Positions 24,475 to 38,400 of a DNA stretch of 64,000 nucleotides are shown here, one piece after another. The DNA lies in the NCBI GenBank assembly GCA_013396915.1, contig VWZL01000283.1, positions 62,001 to 126,000 on the forward strand, written 5' to 3'. The stretch's first letter is position 1. Every line of letters starts with the position of its first letter. This stretch comes from Stercorarius parasiticus (lineage: Eukaryota > Chordata > Aves > Charadriiformes > Stercorariidae). The notes beneath the pieces are model-generated. The model did not search any database and had not been told where the DNA came from. It worked only from the letters and a program-made list of their open reading frames with translations. Position numbers and translations under genes: made by a program.

Positions 24475-27400
24475 TTTCAAAGACAAACCAAGAATATCAA
24501 ATGCAACTACTTGTATGTTTTGCTGCAGCAGAGAATGACAAAGTGCTATGACAGTATGCTACGCACAGCATTCCTTCTCCTATACCATGAAAATCACAGG
24601 CTGTATGTGTATAGGATTCCCTCTTTTGTTCTGCTGCTTCTGAGGATCATTAGTCGGAAGGCTGCAGGACAGCTGGCTGAGGTCACTGCTCCTTGCCAAC
24701 AGCAGTAAGATTGGAAATCTTTCGAAAACCACCGAATACCTCTCTAACACTGGGACACTATCTGGAAAAAAAGCATGCTGAAAATCTGAAATGTCTAAAT
24801 TAGTTAAACGCAAGCATAAAAATTCCATTTTCAGTGCAGTGCTGAATAGGGATGATTCTTCTGAGTCGAAATCCCCGATTAAGTTTTTTTTGACTGTATA
24901 GACCCCATCTATGGAACTCACTTGAGAGGGAATTCTCAATTTCCAGCTATATTCAGGGGAAAAAGCTAAAGCAAGTTTACTGAAATGAGTCTACTCTTGA
25001 ACATTTTCTAGCAATTTCTCATCACGGATCAACCACCCCCCCCCCCTTCTCTCCTTTGCTTTCTCCCTTCAGCTGGGTGGAAAGTAGACCTTTTGCTGTT
25101 GCTATTTCAACTTTCATAATACTTAGTACTTCTCTATTGCTACCCAAACATTATTTAGTAGAATAGTAAAAGACAAGACGTTTTCTTGCCCAAGCTAGTT
25201 CTATGAAAGACAATTAGTTTTGTTTATATAAAGTAAATAAATTTCTAATCTTCCTCTCATATGAATTTAAGTTCATTATTAAGCTGTTCAAAAGCCAGAA
25301 GACATAAAACAGCACTCGGTAAGATAAGAGAAGTAATCATAAATTTACCAAAAAATAAAAACATGAAATTAATTACTAAAAATTACGAACGAATGTGTGT
25401 AAATAAGTGCGAGAGACACCTACATCTAGTTCTGGAAATGGAAAAGACTTAAAGACCTACAGAAAACAAAACCTTGGATTTATGATAAAACAAATGCAAG
25501 CAGACCCGTTAATCTGATCTTATGCAAACCCCTGCACATTCTTAGCCTTCGATGATTCCATTAGATGGCTCAAAGATGTCAGTCATTTATTATTTCACTT
25601 GCCTATATTTCATACCTATTAGTTGAACAGAATGTTTTGTTTGCTGTACTTCTACTACTTAGCCTATTGCAACAGATTTTCATTCCATGTTTGATCACTC
25701 TAAAAGTTTACCTACCTGCAGTACATATCATGAGCTGATTCCACAAGCTGCTACTATTACTACTATTCCTAAAGCTGCACACTTTTATGAATATGTATAT
25801 TTAGTAGTACATTTCCTTTAAAGAGGCTACCCAAGTTGGTAACTGACAGCTACCAAAATGTTTACCCTGTATTGTTCTCAGCTTTATACATCACAGATAT
25901 TTTTAGCAGTCAAGCAGCACATTGTATTGGCCTTTAATTCCATTTAGCAAATTCTGTTTGTTTTTTCTTTTTTTTGTCTTCTGGACACCGATAACATTTC
26001 TGGATGAGGGAGGCTGTGAAGCTCACAAAGCTGATCTGTATTAAGTGTGAGGGTAGCTGGGAGAGTCATTTTCATGTCGTCAATCAATAGGTGGCAGTGT
26101 TCACCCAGTTCTTCAAAACCCTGCTATGGTCCATGGAGCTGCAGCCACACACAGGTACGACACTGTCCCGAGTACACAATGTCCAACGCTTAATTGCAGA
26201 TGGTATTTCAGCAGCGAGCACGTCCTCCATACACAGCAACTAACATTCCTATGTTCTATATTGCCTGGTGTACAGCGCTATGTGTACGCTGAGTTTGTGA
26301 AAAAACACTCCATGGACCTGTAGTCTGGAAGCCAGGTAGGAAGTTTGGAGCAAAGAAACACACTCAAACATTTGGAATGTGGAAACTTCATATGAAGCCT
26401 GACTTCCTAACCAGTCAATGGCAAAGGTGTCATCAGAATTAGAGACAAAACTGTATTTTAGATTGTTCATATTCCCCCTAAAAGAACAAATACTGCTCAA
26501 ACGTCAGATGTGATGTCCTGTACACGGTTGCGGCTGGAGTTGGGGAATGTAGCCAGGCAGATCAGATACCTCGGAATGGGGTCTCCAGCCTCCCTTCCAA
26601 AGTAGGATGGGTGGACCAACTCTGCCTGGCATCTGTACGCCTTCTCATTTTGGAAATCCATGACTAGAAAGGTGGCTAAACTGACTCTGCTCCTTGAAAC
26701 AAGATATTGGTTTGGTTTTTTTCGTACAGCCAAAGACATACAGTGGGAAAGGTAAAGAAACAAAACCAGAAAAAACCAAGCAAGCCTATAAAAGTGTATC
26801 TTTCTTTGTCCTCACACTTATTCTTTCTTGCAAACTTTTATACATATAAGCTGCTGTAGTAAATTCCAACTCTGGTTTTGGCAATTTCTGCCTCTCTGGC
26901 TCCTTGTTTACCTATCATCTCTCACACATACCCTTTTGCCAATTTGTTAATTCTCTGTCCTATTCCCTGGTTTCTTGTGTTTCCTCAAGGACATTGATCT
27001 GAGTCTTACTGTTTCACTAGCTCCTTTAGCTAGTGTTCTTGATCCAAATCCATAGCAAATAACCTATTATCCACAGAGACACAGAAGTATTCAGTATATT
27101 CATAAAAAGACAAATATTTCCCAGTTCATCAGTCATAGATGTGACCAAACTCAAGAAATTCTGAAATTGTGAGTGAAGAAAAAATAATTGTGTTTGGACC
27201 AAGTTTAGAAAATTTCCCAATGAAATAATTTTCCCAAGTGTTTTGAAACATTTGAGACACCCGTGATGTAAGCGACTAAAAGAAACTGAGCTTGGCAGTC
27301 CCAGTTCCTCCAGGCTTCCTGCCTTAGCCATGGTTCCTGAACTACAGCCCTCTCAGCACAGCCTGGATTCCAACACACCCAGGCTCGGCTGCAGGGCTGA

Positions 27401-30400
27401 AGCTGGCGGATACACCAGTGCCTGGGGCTTCCAGACTCCCACATCCACAGGAAGGGATGCAGAGGCCAGTTCTCCAGCTTGTTGGTATGGCAGAGGTGCT
27501 TGGAGCTTTGGACCCTGGTTGCTTATATTTCAGAGTACGGTTTTAGATGAACTAGCAGGAAACCAGAACTGTTTGGTCAGAATACTTTAAAGATGGCATG
27601 TTTTTTGAACAGTTTGTTTTTGCCAAAGTGGCTTCCCCCCCCCAGTCTTTTTACTTGGAAAAATCCTGAGAATAATAATCCCTGGCTGTAGTGGAATAGA
27701 ATCAGGCCTGGAGTGTTTGAGCCACAAAACGGTACTTAGTCATTTAGAGTAATTTGGAGTGTAAGTTAAGGTAAACAGAAATACCTTAGTATAAGAAGTT
27801 CATCAGATCCTTAAAGCCATTACTATTTGAAACAAGGAATCAAAGAGCAGCTGCTGTTGCGCAAAGTGATCCACGTACCTCTCAAGAGGTGCTCACCAAC
27901 ATTGCTTGACGGAAATGCTTCCCTATTGCAAAAACAGTGCAGAGCAGAGTGCTCTTTGCTAATGATTCCTGCAATTGTTCTCCATATTAGGAAAAAACCT
28001 ATACTTTTGCAAACACATCCATCTTCAGAAAGCTTATAAAAAGTACATACAGGCCATTAGACATATCTGAAGATGTTGTTGTTCCTCAGAAACAAATTAC
28101 CCAGCTGAACATCATAGAAATAATGAAGTTGTCAGCAACAAGAGCACAACTGTGTTGTTTTGTCAGTCTCCTGTTGATTATGCTATCTAGTCAGACACTC
28201 CATATACAGATAATTTATGCCATGTATTGTTTGGCCATGACTACTCCCAGCTGCACTGCATTTAATCCAAGCTACAGGAGAACATTTTACAAACAGAAAT
28301 TAACAAGCTTTTCATAGCTGGCAATTTCTAGATTAGGAAAGAATAAAGAAAAAAATAGGATTTACCAAAATTGAGCATGGAACAAAGCTGATCAGAGGCA
28401 GACATGCACAATTCCAGAGAAGAACCTTTTTTTTTTTTTTTAAACTTTAGCTATAAAGTGATGTTGTCTTCAAAGATTAGAACAATTTTTAGGGTTGTGA
28501 CATGGTCATTAAAAAGACCAAAATGAATTTATAAACATATAGATAGGTGTCATTGCAACTTCTGTATGATTACAGTAATTAGCAATGTACTTACTAATAT
28601 AAGGCCTATTTCTGAAGGTGAATCTCCTTTTTCTTCAAAACTTGATGTATAAGAGCATCTATTATAAAGCACTAAGCGAGTGTCATTATTTTTCATATTG
28701 AGTAAAGAAATGACTTTGATAACAGAAGAACAACTTCCTGCTATTCTGTGAACCCCAAGTAGTGTTTATTTCACTAAATAGATATTCCTTAAAGAGCAGC
28801 TTGTTTGCCCTGATAAAAGCAGAAATCTGTTTAAGGGCAATGATTTCTCTTTAACAAATATTTTATAGTGATTAAAATAAATCATTTAAAAAAACAAGAT
28901 TAAAGTACCATTTCAGAAAACCTTTGGTACTGAGGACACGGAGTAGGAGGAGGGGGACTATTCTCAAAGGCTAACTTTACCTGGGGAGAATAATTTTTAC
29001 AGATCTTGATAGAGACAGACTATTCTAGATCACAACAATTCAGAACAAGAGCCTATTTGTCTGCATTATCAGAGAAAGAACCACAAGGAGATCTGTCTCA
29101 CTAGACCAGCTTTTGTGAATAGCCCCACGGGTCATCTCTGTAAGAGAGAAACATCCCACTTCCCAGCTATGAGAGTTTTACACAAGCTGGAATTCATACT
29201 GCAATCATTTGGTCTGATGTGACTGTTCATTTACATTTTAGTTAAAATGAAAATAACTCTGAGGAGCTCCAAACCAGCATCTCACGGGAGCAATACAAAA
29301 ACCTAAACAGAATAGAAGCGATTGCTGTGAAGTAACTCCAGGCTTTTCAGTGCCGTTCTATTTCACATTGAGCTAAAAAGCAGATTTAAACGTTCATTTT
29401 TGCTGAGCATTTATGATAGCTTTCAAATCATGAAGATCCAAGGTTTACTACAGAGGCAATGTACACGGACATAAAAGAGTTTTTCTTAAAGCCTTTTTAT
29501 AATTTATAGAGATAAGGACATATCATTACGTGTACAAAAACAATGGTAAAACTCAAAATGTGTGATTATTCTTTCCTGAAGTCCAACATTTCAATAAAAG
29601 TAAAATTAAAATGCAGGAAATGCAACCAAGTCTTTCCTGTGTAGAATATAGGAGATGTGTAACATACTTTGCCAAAAATCATTACTTTTTTATTGCAGTG
29701 GAGGCTTTTAAAAATATGTAGCAGTTAGAACAGTAGTTCACAAAAATATCCTCTCATCACTTTCCTTAAGCCCTAAAACAGATGAATCTGTTTTCTTTCA
29801 ATTAGTTATGCCAGCCTCTCGGCAACCAATAAACATTATTACTAGTCCTCACTTTGTTGCCACGAGTCCCATCTCCATCACCACAAATGAGAACAGAATA
29901 GAAAGTGATCATTGCTCTCTAGTGAGCACATACAATTTGGACGGATTTAGTTCACAGCTTCCCTTTCCATTCCTCTGTCTTCCTCGTGCCCTAACGCATC
30001 CATCAACACCAAAGGTCAGAAATGAATCTGAAATATATTCCTAGTTTTCATTGCAGGTCGCTGCAAGCATTACTCTGTTTTCCAGCAGGTCAAAGAGAAT
30101 CCGATTCAGATCATGAGATTCTTGGTTTTATTTCCCACATTCAAATTCTGACTTTGCAAAGTACTTGGCACACAGCCTTCAAGCCACTTCTTATTCCTTT
30201 CAGGACTGAAAAAACCCCGTCCTTCTTCATGAGGGATTGTGGTATAGGCCAAATCCTGATACGTTAGCAAAAGTCTCTGAACTTCCATCTTGTTATTTGG
30301 CCATCTGGGACATGTTTTACTCATTCTCACTCATCCTTAAATCAGAAAGAACAGTGCTGGTTCATCTTGGGGCAGAAGGTGCTTACAACAGACAACAGCG

Positions 30401-32879
30401 CTCTGGTGAGCGCCCGGCTCCACTCTAGGTGGTACAACCGGCATGGCCTGCTCTAAGGCACACTCCGAGCTGGTTTGGTCTCCAGCTAGGCTAACTTTTA
30501 AAGAGCCTTTTGTTCTTCAGCTCATACTATGGCACTTGTTAGTTCTAGAGTACAAAGACATTGGCTGGGAAAGCCTTTGTGATACCAAGCTGACATAGTC
30601 TACAAGTTTACTATATCAAGAATGTTTTGTTATCTCCGTGTTCACTTATGTTTCAGTTACATGCAGCAAATTGAAAAGAATATTAAAAATTAACTTCAAA
30701 AAGTGTAAAAAACCAAACCCCCAGCATCCTAGTATAAGTAACTACTACGTATATTTTTATAATTTAAATACTTAGAAAGCATTTGTACATCACCATCCAG
30801 ATATTAATTCATTAGAGTTGTCACAGGAGACAGATGGGGAGAATAATTTGCTGTTGTGTTAAAAGATTGAATGTTGATTTGAAAACAAGGACCCACGGTC
30901 CAATGAAACAACATTCTCTGCAGCTAGAAGTGCTATCTGACTTCATCTGAATTGAGTTAATAAATATTTGCAAAACCAGGCAGCTTAGGTGGCTTAATTA
31001 AGAAAACACTTGCTTTTCACCTTTAGGAATTCATTTCCTCCAGGGTCAGAGTTTGGTGGTCTTACAGCTATCGCACAAACTTGTACACAACTTGGAATGA
31101 TTAATGATCTTTGTTCAGAAAAATTATGAGGTGCTATAAGGAAAAATTAACTCAATTCACACAATGTGAAAACTCTCACTGAGTATGTTTTCTCTGTGCT
31201 TTTATTTTTTTAAAAAGGGGCATGATCTGTACTCATGTATTTCATAGATAACTTCTATATGAGTAACCTACAAACCTGCACAGAAGTGTCTTATATGGTA
31301 ATGCAGTTGTTCTCTCCTATAGGCAACACTGAGTCCAACTGAAATCTTATCGATATTAAGTGCTGGACAAGAGAACTATCCTTCAAATATCACTGACCAG
31401 TATGACACCTGAGCTCCAGTACAGAAAAAATGTCCACAAGTTTTAATTCAGGTGCTCCTCTTGACCATAACATTGAAAACCCAACATAAAACTGGGCAGT
31501 TTTATTACACCAATGAATAGTTTTGAATTTTTTTTTTTTGGTGACTTTTTTTCTGATTGGTAAATAATATGCTTTAGATCATATTCTGCACTGTTTCACT
31601 CAATGCACATCTTTTGAGTGATTGCAACTGAGAATATAATTGCCTCTTTGAAGATACCATTCTGGGTGAACTACTGCCTCTGGGCCTCTATCCACTTTTC
31701 AAATAGGCACAGATTCCATACAACACCCAGTGTTGCTACTTGGCTAGCAATAAAGCCATGTATTTGCAATGAGAAGTTTGCTTTGTGATCAGTTTTTGGT
31801 TTTGCAGTGAGTTGAGCAGTATTGCCAAATATGCATACCCTGCTCAGAAGCTGAGCACCTATTTTTCCTGTCTTTTGGTGATACGTTTATCTGTTTCTAA
31901 ACCATGACCACAATCACACGTTATGACACTATTAACCAAAACAACATCTACTCTGATGCTGGTATATTAATTTAAATATTGATAGCAACAGCTTTTTAGG
32001 TAGAACAAGCTGTTTCTTTAAGAAGGGAAAGGAATTAGTGAAGATTAATGAACAAGTTGAAGGTTCAAGCAGTCCAGGCAGCAGTACCGGTTTTAATACG
32101 AATATGGACACCTCACTGTGTCCTAGGTATGTTACAATTTCCTTTCCTCAGCTTCTGATCTATTAAATTTACAGCTGATAGGTAATTGTGAAGCTTAAAT
32201 CACCAATATTCGTCAAGTATTAAGAGATTCTCAGATGGACAATATTTTATTCTATACAGTCCTTTAACAGAAAATCATGTGCTTCAATACTTTTCTATTG
32301 CCTGTACTTTATAATAAAACTATGTATTTTAATTAAGGCCTTAATTAGAAAGAATTTGAGAATTACCCACTATCAGTATGGAGGATGACTTTGCTATCTT
32401 CTCTGGAAAAAAACCCAAGCCAACAGGAAAAACTGTGCTGAAAAACAGAAGGTCAAATTGATTATTCCAGCTGCACTTTGTAAGAAGCAGTGTTAAACAT
32501 GAATCATATAGGATTCTTTCTCAGAATTGCTGGTGCAGATGGCTCTGTTGCCTACTGTTCAATATAAATAAGGTGAATTTTCTTGAGAGAAATACTGAAT
32601 TACAGAGGGGGGGAAGGGAAATCAAGTGGATAAGAATTACTTCAACCTTCAATCATAGATAAAGGGCAACCATAAAAAAAAATATGTAAAAATTCCATTT
32701 TAATTTTTAAAAAAGGAGCATTCGATGACACAGTAATTCCTTTTACAATATTCTATCAGAAACTCAGATACATTTCTGTACTGAAGTCAGTGTGAAAGTG
32801 TATGTTTTGTACTGGAATTACTGTTGTAAGTACCAATACTTAAAAGTTCAACAGATTGCAGATAGACAGGACAGGAAAA
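24475..32879. other. Upstream intron or 5' flank, no exon seen
   Basis: No supported gene. It holds an 11-base C run at 25036-25046, a 15-base T run at 28427-28441, a C run near 27635 and the GC-rich block at 27190-27540. A minus-strand open frame of 119 codons at 24580-24939 and two adjoining ones at 26249-26763 have no recognisable domain. Confidence 0.6.
27190..27540. repeat. GC-rich block beside TTTTGAAACA-type sequence: probable old sauropsid repeat
   Basis: The stretch at 27300-27530 is clearly richer in G+C than its surroundings, with phrases such as GGCTTCCAGACTCCCACATC. It abuts AAAATTTCCCAATGAAATAA and TTTTGAAACATTTGAGACA. This combination resembles a repeat type I associate with turtle and bird genomes. 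Open frames on both strands here probably reflect the G+C content, not a gene. Confidence 0.35.
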
Positions 32880-32962
32880 AGAAAGTAGGGAGAGTGATTT
32901 GCCCAATGGTTACTCAGTGAACCTGTGGGAGAGCTAGAACTGGACATTACTATTTCTCCTGT
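32880..32962 (-). repeat. MIR-like SINE relic, antisense
   Basis: GGGAGAGTGATTTGCCCAAT, then GGTTACTCAGTGAACCTGTG and GGGAGAGCTAGAACTGGA, match the reverse complement of the MIR core (AAGTGACTTGCCCAAGGTCA ... GGCAGAGCCAGGATTTGAA) in order. The copy is strongly diverged. Confidence 0.6.
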
Positions 32963-33164
32963 GCCTATTTATACCTCATCATACGGTTTAACATAAATGC
33001 TGGAATTTTGTCCAAGCTTGGCTCATCTGACTTATCCCCCCCCCACTTTGAGAAATTACTATGGAACTGAATTTTAAAATTGATGTACACTGTAGATTAG
33101 ATTACATAAAATTAGAATAGAATACAGCTAGTGGCCAATGAACAATGCCATCTTTTTCTTTAAA

Positions 33165-33405
33165 TGAGGCTCCATGAAGAACCAAATTAACAGTACGTAA
33201 GAAGCATTTCTTTACCGAGAGCGTGGTCAAACACTGGAACAGGCTTCCTAGAGAGGTGGTCAACGCCCCAGGCCTGTCAGTGTTGAAGAGGCATTTGGAC
33301 AATGCCCTTTTAACATTCTTTAACTTTTGGTCAGCCCTGAATTGGTCAGGCAGTTGGACTAGATGATCCCTCTAGGTCCCTTCCAACTGAAAACCCTCTA
33401 TTCTA
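33165..33405 (+). repeat. CR1 LINE 3' end, intermediate age
   Basis: Contains the CR1 phrases CACTGGAACAGGCTTCCTAG, GAGAGGTGGTCAACGCC and GTTGGACTAGATGATCCCTC, and ends CCAACTGAAAACCCTCTATT. The ending AACTGAAAxxxTCTATTCTA is of the CR1-X/Y kind, not the ATTCTGTG kind. It is 5'-truncated and has no intact coding frame. A 66-codon minus-strand frame here is antisense to it. Confidence 0.9.
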
Positions 33406-36400
33406 AGTGAACCTGTACTTCCACAACAAGCTAAAGTATCAGTATTTCAGTTTTACAGAAAAGTTTGATTACTAAGCCATTATATCACAATCTCACAGTT
33501 TAAAATTAACTTTCTATTTTCTGAAAAACATCGAGGCACTTAAAAAAGCATATTCAAACAAGTTCAGTCCTTAAAGAATAATTCTTTAGAAGGGTGAGAA
33601 ATCCAAGACTGTAACTACCAGCCTTCTGAAAATACAAACTGATAGTGTCAAAGTGTCTAAAAATTGAATGCTCTGATATATCAGATATAAACTGTGCTGG
33701 GAGAATACAAAATTGTATGACACACAGAAAGACAAGTGAAACAGCTATGTCTTTTAATAATGGAAGGAACACAGTTACAAGCTTAACAGTGCCAGCCCAC
33801 CACAAACATTCCCTAGATTTTCCTCTATTTATACCAGAATTTAACTTTTTTAATATAAGAAAGTAATAGAAAAAAATATGATTCATAGAATTCCAAATAG
33901 TTCTAATATGTGTTTAAAGAAATATGCAGTCATAGTGATACAACATTAAAAATAGAAATTTTGGTCAGAGTTTTTCCAACAATTTAACTGTGAAGAACAG
34001 AATGTGATTTCACTAGGCAGCATCTTGTTCAGTAGCCTTTTGAGAATAGTCAGGAGAACAATACAACTGGTTACTTCTAGACAGAATCATTTATACAGCC
34101 CTCATGAAAAATAAGGAGCTCAGGCTTTAAAGTGAAATTAATCTTCTCTAAATTTTTAGTGAAGTTTCACAGCTCTATGCAGTGATCTTTATTTCATAAT
34201 GGGGGCTCCTGTTTTGTTAGGAAATAATAAGCACCCCTCCAAGTTATTGCCTTTCAGATATCTGCTAAGGATCCGATGGTTTGTAAACTTCCTTACCTCT
34301 TCGATCTTAGGTTTGGGTAGGGACAATCTTCGAATAGGTTATAGATATGAAACCTCACTGCACATGAGAAATATCTTTCTTCAACCCTACATTCAACTAT
34401 TAAAAACAGATAATCGCAAGAGAAACACCAATGCTAACAAACTTTGGCAGTACTGAGCTACTACTGTTCTATGTTGTCAAAATGTAGAAGAAAGCTGTTT
34501 CTAAGTTCAGAAAATATTTCCAGTTGTGCACATGGTGCTTACACTAGATGACAGTGGAAGAATTGAAGACCACTCGCATATCAGAAATACATTTGAAATG
34601 TGAAGTGGGAAATAAATGAGCGATCACAAGTATACAAGACAATAAAATAGTTAGGATTGCAGTGGTAAGTTTTGAACTTGGAATAAAAGTTGTCTGCCTG
34701 CAAGACGTGGTTCTGAGAACGGATGCTCCAAAGTCAATTCCTTTTGATTTATTTTGGCTATCTGAAGGAGCATCTGAATTGTATTTCCAAGCAAACAATA
34801 GAAGAAAACTAGATAACTTCTCAGAGATAACTCATGAACTTTTTCCTTGAAGAGCAATGCAGAAAGTAATTGATCTTTAGATGTACACATTCTGTTCTTT
34901 TGTTCAGGTGAAGAAATTACTGTACTGAAAATTACTATATTGATATGTGACCGTCTAATAAAAAGCAATCCAGAGAGTTAGAATACATTAAAAAATATTA
35001 GATACACACAATAAGCTTTTTTAGGCATGATTCGAGAGCAACTGTATTTCCTCAAGTATAACTACGAGGTAAATCGTTTTCTGTAAATAGTACTTTTGAG
35101 AAAACTGCTTGGAGATGATTTCTGAATAAAAAGAAAGGCAAAATTCACTACAGCATTTCCTTCAAATTATACAACCAACTAATTATCAAGTAGTGTCTTT
35201 CAACATGGAATAATTAATACAACTGAAGAGCATACACAGATGGGTGAGAAAATTAAGCTTATGAGTGAAATATGAAAGTCAATGAAGTCTGGAAGTAATT
35301 ACAATGGAATTTTATTCCATTAGTTCTATATAAAGAAACATTAACTTGTTTTCATCTCTGTCTCTAAACCGACAAGGCAGTGCACTGATACACAATTTTA
35401 CCTATTTCAAATAACACGGGATTTTACATTGTTACTAATCCAGGAAAAAAATGGAAGAAGAAAAAGAAAAGACCTTTCTTTACAGTTGCCAGGTCATGAT
35501 TAAAAAAGTCAAAAAATGGCATTTTCATTATCTGCACTGTTTTGAAAAGAATACTATAGTAAAAATGAATGATGCAAAAAATATCTTCAAAAACCTCAAC
35601 TAATGACAAATGAAGACATCCAGTTGTGAATCAGAAATTACCATCCAAAGCTACTGACCGCTATTAACTACAACAGGATTTGAGCCAATCAGTTGCTGCA
35701 AGATGACATTTTGATTGGTTTAATTCTTCTGCTGGACAGCACAGGCAACGTGGAAAGCTTTTCTTAACTACAAGTTGAACATTCTGCAACTTGTTCCTAC
35801 TACCCATAACTCGTCTGTCTATGGTCTTTTATGAAATCTGAATGCCAAAGCCGAAAGCTTCTTTGACTTCCACTGATATCACTGTAGCAACAATAAGCAG
35901 CTGTCAGGGAATCAAAGTGTGCAGCATCCACCTACTGCTGTTCTGGAGACAGATTTTTTTAAAATCTTGAAACACATTTTGTTTAAAAAATTGCAGATGC
36001 TTAGAAGTCATAGAGGAAATTACTATTGCATCAACAGCATTCTTCCAAGATAAAGACCAAGGCAGGAAGACACACTGAAAATTAATTTGGTACCAAATGA
36101 TAGACAAAGAAACTAAAATAGATGAAAATGTAATTTCAGTGATGGAATAATCCCTTGGTTTACAAGTAGCTATACTTTTAGATAAATAATTCTCACCAGT
36201 TTAAACTGATACAATCTCAGTCAGTAGAAGAAAGCAAGCCACAATTTTGGTAAATCATTTTGAAAGTCCCAATAGATGCGTATCTGAATCCTTCAATGTG
36301 AAAACTTTAAAAGAAGAAATGGTCCAGGCCCAGTCAATACTTATCTTTATAGAATGGATTTGTGACAGGGTCTGAGAAAGGAAAACATACACAGGACTTC

Positions 36401-36957
36401 TAAGAGCAACTTCTGATCACAGTTCTTCAATTACAGTAGCAATTTGTAAACAGCTGAAAAAATAGGACACCCTCCCCATTAGGTATATTCTATGACAAGA
36501 AATAGGAATTTGCTTTTCCTAAAGCTAAATGAAGCACAGTTACGCAGACTTTATGTAACAATGAAAGCAACGCTCTAATTTATTGGATTTTGAAAGTATA
36601 AACAAGCAACATAGGATCTCTGCTAGAGGACGTATGTATCTCAAGCATTTTGTCTTTCTGGAAAGCCTCCAAAACTCAGTCATTTGGCTGAAGAATTATG
36701 CATGGGAATATAAATAATACTAGCTTATTGAAGAGATGGACAAAGTTTCCTGTAGCTTTTGAGTAACAAAAAGATATAATAAAATAAGTAATCTGTGCAA
36801 CTGTGCAACTTGCAGTTTTCTGTTGCATTTCAGCAGCTGTTTATTACAGCCTACAAATGCTCCAGTTATTACCTCTGTGCTGTCTGGTTTTAAGGTAATA
36901 GAAGACTCTCTTTTAAAAATTGCGTCAGACTTCCTAAAGCAAATATTTGGATAACTG

Positions 36958-37013
36958 TTAGAAAATCAGGATCACTCTTAGAAATAAAAAATCACTCTTA
37001 GAAAATCAGGATC
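36958..37013. repeat. Short imperfect direct duplication
   Basis: The units GAAAATCAGGATC and ATCACTCTTAGAAA each occur twice within 56 bases, in interleaved order, consistent with replication slippage. Confidence 0.8.
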
Positions 37014-38329
37014 TTGTTTTCCTTGCTGCTTTGATGGTCACCTTCACAACAACAATCCCATGAAATACACAGCTTCAGAGAGGGATTGGAGATAAACTGC
37101 TCTGGTAACTCTTCCTTTTATTTACGCTCTATACCGAAAGATCAGAAGTGCGGTGCATTTGTCAGTACCTTTAACTCATGCAAACTATTATTCAGAAAAC
37201 AAAGGTGACTGTTACCCAGAAAAATATTGTACTGTCGATTTTCAACAAGCTAGTTAAAGCAAAACAATGTAATGACAACTTATACCCAGAAATTTATTGC
37301 AATGATGAAATTTCTTTCTTGTATTTGGAATTATAACAAAGCATTTTTAGAAATGATAGGAAAACACGAAAAAGTCTTCTTTCACACTAACACTCTACTA
37401 TAAAAGCAGTAATTTGGAGGACTGGTAAAATAGTACTGCGGAATGACAGCTCTGATCAAACTGCAAAGCACTGGTTAATACCTCATTAACTTCCCTGCCA
37501 TTAATAAACCCTTTTTGATCAATGGTCTTGATAAAAACATTAATTATTTTTTTTTTACTTAATTATGTCATAAACAGGCCATAACATAGTAATTTCATAA
37601 GCATTGGCACATTTCCCTTCCCTCACAACGGAAAAGAAAAACTGCTCTCTTATGTCCATTCATCACTCTTTAAATGAAAAGGGAAAAGATATTATTCTGA
37701 TAAATGTAAGAGATGCATTCATGCTAAAATATACAAAATTATCAGCAGAAAGATGTTACACATTAATGGTGGCCTCAAGGAATCTTCTATAAAGCTTCCT
37801 GGATAACTGTGTGACATATCACTACTTCAAAGATTAGGCAACCAAGCATATTTTTGCACCAATTTATGTAACAAAACAGGTTGCCGTGCAAGCCAGTCTC
37901 CTAGATTTTTAAACTGTGAATTTAATAATTAATGGACGCTCCTTTAAGTTTCTAACGTAGCTGAATTTGCTTCCCTTCTAGGAAACAAAATTAATAGAAT
38001 GAATCCTGCTTTAATCTACATTTTCAGGGTTTTATTACCTTAATGCTTTATTTAAATTAAGATTTCCACAGAGGAGCCTAAAGGGTCCACAAATTATTGT
38101 AGAATGTAGAGAGGTAAATGTCATTTGAGCAGCTAAATAAGTAGGCATTATAGCTGGCGAGGCCCGCATTCTCCCTGAGCTCTGCACTTGTGTAAATCTA
38201 GATTCAGCCCATAGAATTCAGGAAGATTTCACATACTGAGACAATCATATATTTATTCATGAATATTTTTGTAAAATTTAGCTTCCACTGTATAAATTTA
38301 TATGTGAAATGGGGGAGAGAAAGGCCAAG

Positions 38330-38400
38330 AGCAAACCTGTTGGGCTTGATACTGCAAACTCATGAGCATGTGCCTCACTTTGTACACATGAGCAGAGCTT
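38330..38400. repeat. Old amniote repeat fragment, tentative
   Basis: GGGCTTGATACTGCAAACTC followed by ATGAGCATGTGCCTCACTTT and CACATGAGCAG resembles a dispersed sauropsid repeat with the theme GGCCTGATCCTGCAAACTC and ACTCACATGAG. The family is not named. Confidence 0.4.

Noticed and set aside
24580..24939. 119-codon minus-strand open frame
   Set aside because: No domain or splice borders could be seen. With many thousands of possible frames, one or two of this length are expected by chance.
25036..25046. Runs of C (also near 27635 and 33038)
   Set aside because: Simple homopolymers of 9-11 bases, too short to be a G-quadruplex cluster or another functional tract.
33102..33302. 66-codon minus-strand open frame
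   Set aside because: It is antisense to the CR1 3' end at 33165-33405.
35680..35722. Inverted pair of CCAAT boxes (GAGCCAATCAG and TGATTGGTTT)
   Set aside because: There is no TATA, CpG-rich context or downstream exon. CCAAT motifs are frequent by chance.
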